From NCBI RefSeq assembly GCF_036711975.1, contig NC_091973.1:6572001-6636000 (forward strand): a stretch of DNA of 64,000 nt, read 5' to 3'. Positions 59,267-64,000 of the stretch are shown piece after piece; positions within the stretch are counted from its first letter, which is position 1; every line of letters starts with the position of its first letter. Position numbers and translations under genes: made by a program. This DNA comes from Onthophagus taurus. Taxonomy: Eukaryota > Arthropoda > Insecta > Coleoptera > Scarabaeidae. A model generated the notes under the pieces. The model was not told the DNA's origin. It saw only the letters and a program-made list of their open reading frames with translations, and searched no databases.

Positions 59267-60082
59267 CAGTGTCCGCCAAAAAATCAGCAACACCCGTTTT
59301 ATTTCTGTTCCATTGCATCAACGTTTCTGAAATTTCGATCCACCGGAAGTAGACCTCACCTTCGTTATTTTAAACGGAATGCTATAATTTTTATTGCACC
59401 TTTTAATTGTATGCGAAAAAATATGTTGATTTTGATAAATGTTATTGGTACCTAGCATTTTTCGTTTTCGAGTTATTTTGATTTTAAGTTTTTGTTTGGT
59501 AAATTTCATTATGCTTTTAAAACCCCATATCTATATATATATATATAAACTGTCAAAATATCATGGTCTAATAAATGGCAAACTCCCTTTCTGGTGAGCT
59601 AATAAAATATGGGGTTAATAAATTTTCGACTTTATCGCCATTAAATGCGGAAAAAAGATAATTCACTTTTTGACCATCCTGTATAAGATACTGTGATACA
59701 ATTTGAAGAGTAATCGTGCCAATTTATAGTTTTTTTGAATGAACGTTTGCTGAGATATTAAATTTTAAAGAACATGGTGAAAATTGTCGAGAAGAATTTA
59801 AAATGAAAATAACTCGAAAACGAAAAACGCTGGGTACTAATAACTTTTATCAAAGTCAACTTATTTTTTCGCGTATAATTAAAGGGTGCAATAAAAACTA
59901 TAGCATTCCATTTAAAATAACGAAGTTGTGGTCTACTTCCGGGGGATCGGAAGTGGCCACCATCTTGAAAATACTTTAGATCGAAAGATCGGTATGAATT
60001 TCCTATATAAACTAAATTTCAGAAATGTAGATACGATGGAACAGAAATGAAACGGGTGTTGCTGACTTTTTGGCGAACACTG
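59267..60082. mobile_element. Foldback/MITE, ~816 bp
   Basis: TIRs cagtgtccgccaaaaaatca (59267) and the complement of gactttttggcgaacactg (ending 60082), flanked by TA. Arms of ~270 bp are complementary (acccgttttatttctgttcc, ccggaagtagacc, cgttttcgagttattttgat). The centre at ~59520-59800 is unique. No coding content. Confidence 0.85.
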
Positions 60083-60089
60083 TAGATAA

Positions 60090-60365
60090 ATATTGTCATA
60101 TTTTTACCGTTGTAAGACCAAAACACAAAAACACATGTTTAGGGTATTATTGACATCCTCCTTGTTGAGAAGCTGGATGGCCTTGATGTTGGGATGATCG
60201 TGCATTCTCTTCTTATGTTTAGATGCGAATGATGCAATATATGATGGCACCGATGCTATTTTCAAGTCGTGATGGAGGTCGGTGTTTCTTATATACCAGG
60301 GTGCATTCACTATGCACGATACGATTTTAACAGTCTAACCTCTAACCAGACTTTGTCGAAAGATT
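60090..60365 (-). mobile_element. jockey-type LINE C-terminal fragment
   Basis: The minus strand reads AVLLDVTQSFDKVWL (RT motif A) at 60390-60330 joined directly to APWYIRNTDLHHDLKIASVP and HPNIKAIQLLN, the jockey C-terminus. The RT centre is deleted. Confidence 0.65.
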
Positions 60366-60429
60366 GTGTAACATCCAAAAGTACGGCGGAGCAGATTTTA
60401 TTTTTTTCCATTGCTATTTCGATAGTACA

Positions 60430-61916
60430 GTAAAACCTCTATATAACGGACTAATACGGGGAAGGGGGTGTCCGTTATAGCCGAAAGTCCGTTATATAGA
60501 AAAACAGTTATAAGGCAAATATGAAACTTTAATGCTTACCACAATTGAGGGTTATTCGTTCACGATGAAAAGAATATAGTGTATATCTCGGTAAATGTTG
60601 ACTTTATAAAAAAGAAAAATTAAACAAAAGTTATTTAATATTTTATTTGCCATAATGAGACAATTGTTTCAATTGTTTTTAATTCAGAAAACAAATTAGT
60701 AACGAATAACACTTGATTTTTTTAAATGGCAATGTACCCTTTCGATAGGCTCAGTTGATAGAGATTACTTTTTTCTTTACGATGACGTAAAATTTTTGTA
60801 CCCTTACATCAGAAAGTTTTTGAAAAAAAATGTAAAAATTGTTTATTAAGAAAATTTAACTAATAATATTAATCTAGATATCCGAGATCGTCAAGTACCT
60901 CGAATTATTGGGGATGTACACTAATTTTTCGTTTATTTGTTTACGGTAATAATAGACTGCCTAAGTCTGACGTCACAAAGATGGGCGGCTATGATGGGGA
61001 TGTTGCTAAGATAAATCGCCAAAAAATGTCATTTGAAATGTCATCATTTAATTTATTTTATTTTAACACTAATGGAAAATTGCATATGGTGATTTACCGT
61101 TAGCAACGAAAATGTTTTGAATCAGTATAAGCTCCGGCCATCTCTGTGACGTCAAGGCTTAGGTTGTCTATTCGAGATATTTAACGATCTCGAAAATCTA
61201 GATTAATGTTATTAGTTAAATTTTCTTAATAAACAATTTTTACATTTTTTTCAAAGATTTTCTGATGTAACAGTACAAAAATTTTACGTCATCATAAAGA
61301 GAAAAGTAATCTCCATCAAATGAGCCTATAGAAAGAATACATAGTCATTTAAAAAAATTCAAGTGTTATTCGTTATTCATTTGTTTTCTGAATTAAAAAC
61401 ACTTGAATGCAATCTTAATATGGCAAATAAAATATTAAACAACTTTTGTATAAAATGTTTTTTTATAAAGTCTACATTTACCGAGATATATACCATATTC
61501 CTTTCACTTGTTTGCTATCAAATATAAAATGAATTGAATAGTTAAACGAAAAACTTTAGTTCTGATATGTGTATACCCTGGTTATAAAATATTATGTACT
61601 GGATGTCGAAGTTCTTGTGGTTGGCAATGCTTTTTTAAAAAAACAATCAAGTTTTGTTTCCTCTTTTGAAATTTGTTGTTCTTTTATGATTAACTCCCTA
61701 AAATTACGGAAATACAACTGCATTTTTTTATTTGATGAATCATCTATAAATGTTATTAAATCGTCGAGATGCGCGAAACCATTTGTTTTCGAATCTCATA
61801 TTGCTCGCATATTCGCGAAACGGACACTTCAGACTCCAACTGTTTTATTTCAAGTTTTTGATTTCGATTGTCCATGTTTTAAACGTGAACTTATAACGAC
61901 TTTTTAACACTTTTTA
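60430..61916 (-). mobile_element. Tigger/pogo-like element remnant
   Basis: cagtaaaacctctatataac at 60430 followed by ggac and an inner inverted copy (ccgttatagccgaaagtccg) is a Tigger/pogo-type end. On the minus strand from about 61880, KLEIKQLESEVSVSRICEQY is a pogo helix-turn-helix, followed after a shift by IIKEQQISKEETKLDCFFKK, a Tigger-type tail. The DDE core is deleted. No right TIR seen. Confidence 0.6.
60575..61510. repeat. Foldback repeat with ~380-bp arms
   Basis: 60575-60990 and 61135-61510 are inverted copies (tatctcggtaaatgt, ttaatattttatttgccat, ttgtttattaagaaaattt and complements). Both arms carry TGACGTCA (60970 and 61150). The centre (60990-61135) contains agatgggcggc, partly matching its mirror. 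It lies within the Tigger remnant. Confidence 0.8.
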
Positions 61917-62064
61917 CTTTAAACTGCTTGAATGAAAAATTTTAACGCATATATTAATTCATGTCATATATTTATTCTTAATACAGAACATCGCATAGAG
62001 AAGAAACTCGGGTTATACCCCGAATGTCGGGTTCGATCGATGATTGACGTTCATCGGTTTGTAT
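61917..62064. other. Spacer before piggyBac
   Basis: Nothing recognised. Confidence 0.3.
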
Positions 62065-62068
62065 TTAA

Positions 62069-64000
62069 CCCTCGCCCGGCGAAGGCAGGGTCATTGTGAC
62101 CCGGGATTTCAGCGCAATCTTACCAGAAATTTTACGTGTGTCGGTTGAACGGTATCAGGTAAAAAATAATGAGCACGTCAGTTCATGCCAATTTAATTCC
62201 TTATGAAATGTGATCATTTATTTTTGCATTTTTTTCAATTTCATTGTTTCTGTAATGATTAAATAAAATCTTCGTCTACATTGTAAACTGATGACTTTTA
62301 GTGCCTTTTTTGTGAGTACACGTAGTAACTATTCAAACGACGAACGTGTTCACCAACGCTGCGGCGGCGTCGCGGCGTCTTTTTTTATCTGGCGCCGGGG
62401 GTTTTGCACATATGCATGGCGCGGAACTGGGTATCATGACTCATTACCTAATTCGAGTTTTATTTGTATATTTGAGTCAGAAAGCGAGTGAACCGATAGA
62501 GGTGTAGTGCATTTTACTTCAACTGCGTAAAAACATGGAAAACACTACGAATTTTAGTGATTTTGCCAGAGATGAAGAAGACGATGAGTTTTCAGAGGAA
62601 GAATCATGTAGCACAATGAGCGATGTGGAACCGGAAATGCAAGATAGTGAAGCGGATATATTTACTGCGTCGGAATCAGATGAAGAAGATAATGATAACC
62701 GAAGTGAAACGATTTGTAATCGTACATGGAAATATATTGCTCCGAAATCTGTTGAATGCCCACAGAGTGTTCATCAAAGTGGCTCTTTGACAAATAAAAG
62801 TCGAAATGTAAAATCTATAGAAGAATGTTTCAAATTATTCATGGACGATAGTATCATTGCAAACATTGTTACACACACCAATCAAAGAGCCAATGCACAT
62901 TACGCTACTGACTTTCACTCTTGGAAAGAAGTAGATTCCATAGAAATATATGCAGTTCTAGGTCTTCTACTACTCATCGGAAGATTTAGAGAATCTCGTG
63001 AAAGCAGGAACGACTTATGGCGAAAAGACAATGTATTATCAAGGCAGATGTATACCGTGGTTATGGCACGTGACAGATTCAAAGATATTCTGAGGTTCAT
63101 AAGATTTGACAATACGGAAACCCGGGAAGATAGAAAAAAAGTGGATAAATTAGCACCTATACGGGAAGTATCAGATATGTTTGCGGCAAATTGTCGGGAA
63201 TCTTACGAGGCATCAAATACAGGTACAGTAGATGAACAACTAGTTACATACCGGGGACGGTGTCCCTTCAAAGTTTATATGCCGTCAAAACCAGGGAAAT
63301 ATGGTATAAAAATATGGACACTTTGCGATGCCAAAACATATTACTGTTGCAATTTCGACATTTATCTGGGTAAGATCGGACAAATTCCTGAAAAGGATCA
63401 AGGCCAACGCGTTGTCAAACAACTAACTGATTTTTGGAAGAATTCTAATCGTGTTATAACCACAGATAATTTTTTTACGAGCATAATATTAGCGGAATAT
63501 TTATTAGATAATGGTTGCTTTCTTGTGGGCACAATTCGCAAAAATAGAAAAGATCTTCCAAAATCTATTGTTGGCACTTATCATAGAGAACAATATTCAT
63601 CGCAATTTCTGTTCACAAATAAGTTGACTTTAGTCTCATATGTACCTAAGATACGAAAATGTGTTGTTTTACTTTCAAGTATACATCATGAATTCAGTAT
63701 ATCTAATTCCGAAAATAATTTCAAACCTGAAATTATAAAGTACTACAATTCGACAAAAAGTGGTGTAGACACACTAGATAAATTACTAAGAGAATACACA
63801 TGTCGTCGATCCACAAGACGCTGGCCCATGTCTCTCTTTCAAAATTTTATAGATATTGCAGCTTATAATGCATTGGTTATTTGGATAACCAAAAACCCTG
63901 AATGGGAGTCAAAAAGTTCTATGAAAAATAAACGAAAAATATTTCTTGAGATTTTAGCAAAAGAGTTAGTTACAGAATATATTGAGCGACGGGCACAACG
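62069..64000 (+). mobile_element. piggyBac-family DNA transposon (right end beyond window)
   Basis: TTAA at 62065-62068 is followed by ccctcgcccggcgaaggcag, with cccgg/gggtc inner repeats. TTAA target plus CCCT start is the piggyBac signature. The 466-bp 5' region precedes the transposase. The other end is outside the window. Confidence 0.88.
62535..64000 (+). CDS. piggyBac transposase, open to window edge
   Basis: From ATG 62535 the frame is open for 488 codons with no stop before the window ends. An acidic N-terminus (FARDEEDDEFSEEES) precedes the PGBD domain: EIYAVLGLLLLIGRFR, LWRKDNVLSRQMYTVVMARD, RFKDILRFIRFDN. The three catalytic Asp are visible in TVDEQLVTYRGRCPF (near 63230), ITTDNFFTS (near 63465) and SGVDTLDKLL (near 63770). 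The C-terminal Cys-rich zinc region falls outside. Transposases of this family excise precisely at TTAA. Intactness suggests a young copy within or next to Huwe1 intron 12. Confidence 0.9.
   Translation, partial: MENTTNFSDFARDEEDDEFSEEESCSTMSDVEPEMQDSEADIFTASESDEEDNDNRSETICNRTWKYIAPKSVECPQSVHQSGSLTNKSRNVKSIEECFKLFMDDSIIANIVTHTNQRANAHYATDFHSWKEVDSIEIYAVLGLLLLIGRFRESRESRNDLWRKDNVLSRQMYTVVMARDRFKDILRFIRFDNTETREDRKKVDKLAPIREVSDMFAANCRESYEASNTGTVDEQLVTYRGRCPFKVYMPSKPGKYGIKIWTLCDAKTYYCCNFDIYLGKIGQIPEKDQGQRVVKQLTDFWKNSNRVITTDNFFTSIILAEYLLDNGCFLVGTIRKNRKDLPKSIVGTYHREQYSSQFLFTNKLTLVSYVPKIRKCVVLLSSIHHEFSISNSENNFKPEIIKYYNSTKSGVDTLDKLLREYTCRRSTRRWPMSLFQNFIDIAAYNALVIWITKNPEWESKSSMKNKRKIFLEILAKELVTEYIERRAQ

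Noticed and set aside
61569..61907. Plus-strand frame of 112 codons
   Set aside because: Antisense shadow of the Tigger helix-turn-helix and tail readable on the minus strand.
59047..64000. Remaining Huwe1 HECT exons
   Set aside because: Looked for the segment after KFVGRVI and for the catalytic-Cys region in all frames; not present, so the gene continues past the window.

Overview
This is a stretch of an AT-rich insect nuclear genome; a beetle is my best guess, but nothing here fixes the order. The evidence is four intron-containing conserved animal genes (Kank, Blm, Taf3, Huwe1), short insect-style introns where no element has landed, and a typical insect load of piggyBac, PIF/Harbinger, hAT, Tc1/mariner, jockey-type and RTE-type LINEs, Ty3/Gypsy and Penelope-like elements (PLEs).

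Layout. 1-3830: PLE fragments on both sides of a ~173-bp satellite (A), then a LINE endonuclease scrap, all probably inside a Kank intron. 3939-6384 (+): the last four exons of Kank. 6385-14928: an accessory block between the 3' ends of Kank and Blm, with a near-complete PIF/Harbinger element, a second rearranged one and two dead LINEs, bounded by a direct duplication of the Kank stop-codon region. 14929-17871 (-): Blm (RecQ helicase), two exons. 18111-21440: Gypsy integrase remnant, small TIR element, and a ~171-bp satellite (D) with a GC-rich foldable core. 21792-30483 (-): Taf3, ten exons, with a dimeric satellite (C) in two introns in opposite orientations. 30484-36096: nested LINE, hAT, RTE and mariner remains. 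36674-59046 (+): Huwe1, twelve exons seen, with the rest of the HECT domain beyond the window; its long introns are stacks of inverted-repeat elements, some carrying ~173-bp satellite B. 59267-64000: foldback elements, a Tigger remnant and a piggyBac whose transposase frame is open to the window edge.

The host genes form no operon-like unit: Huwe1 is a ubiquitin ligase, Taf3 a TFIID subunit reading H3K4me3, Blm a repair helicase, Kank a cortical adhesion scaffold.

The most interesting signal is a set of short motifs with the layout of a hammerhead ribozyme (stem I, CTGAAGA core, stem II, GAAAC, two-base stem III, GTH). They occur at 21397, 41652, 44093, 44299, 54582 and 54903, with compensating changes in stems I and II. 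Most lie in small, often palindromic units flanked by 12-bp target duplications, one of them inserted into a PLE. The second signal is that four tandem arrays of different sequence all have a ~171-174 bp period, three sharing a short box and one a foldable GC-rich core. All coordinates come from reading the sequence; nothing was aligned by machine.
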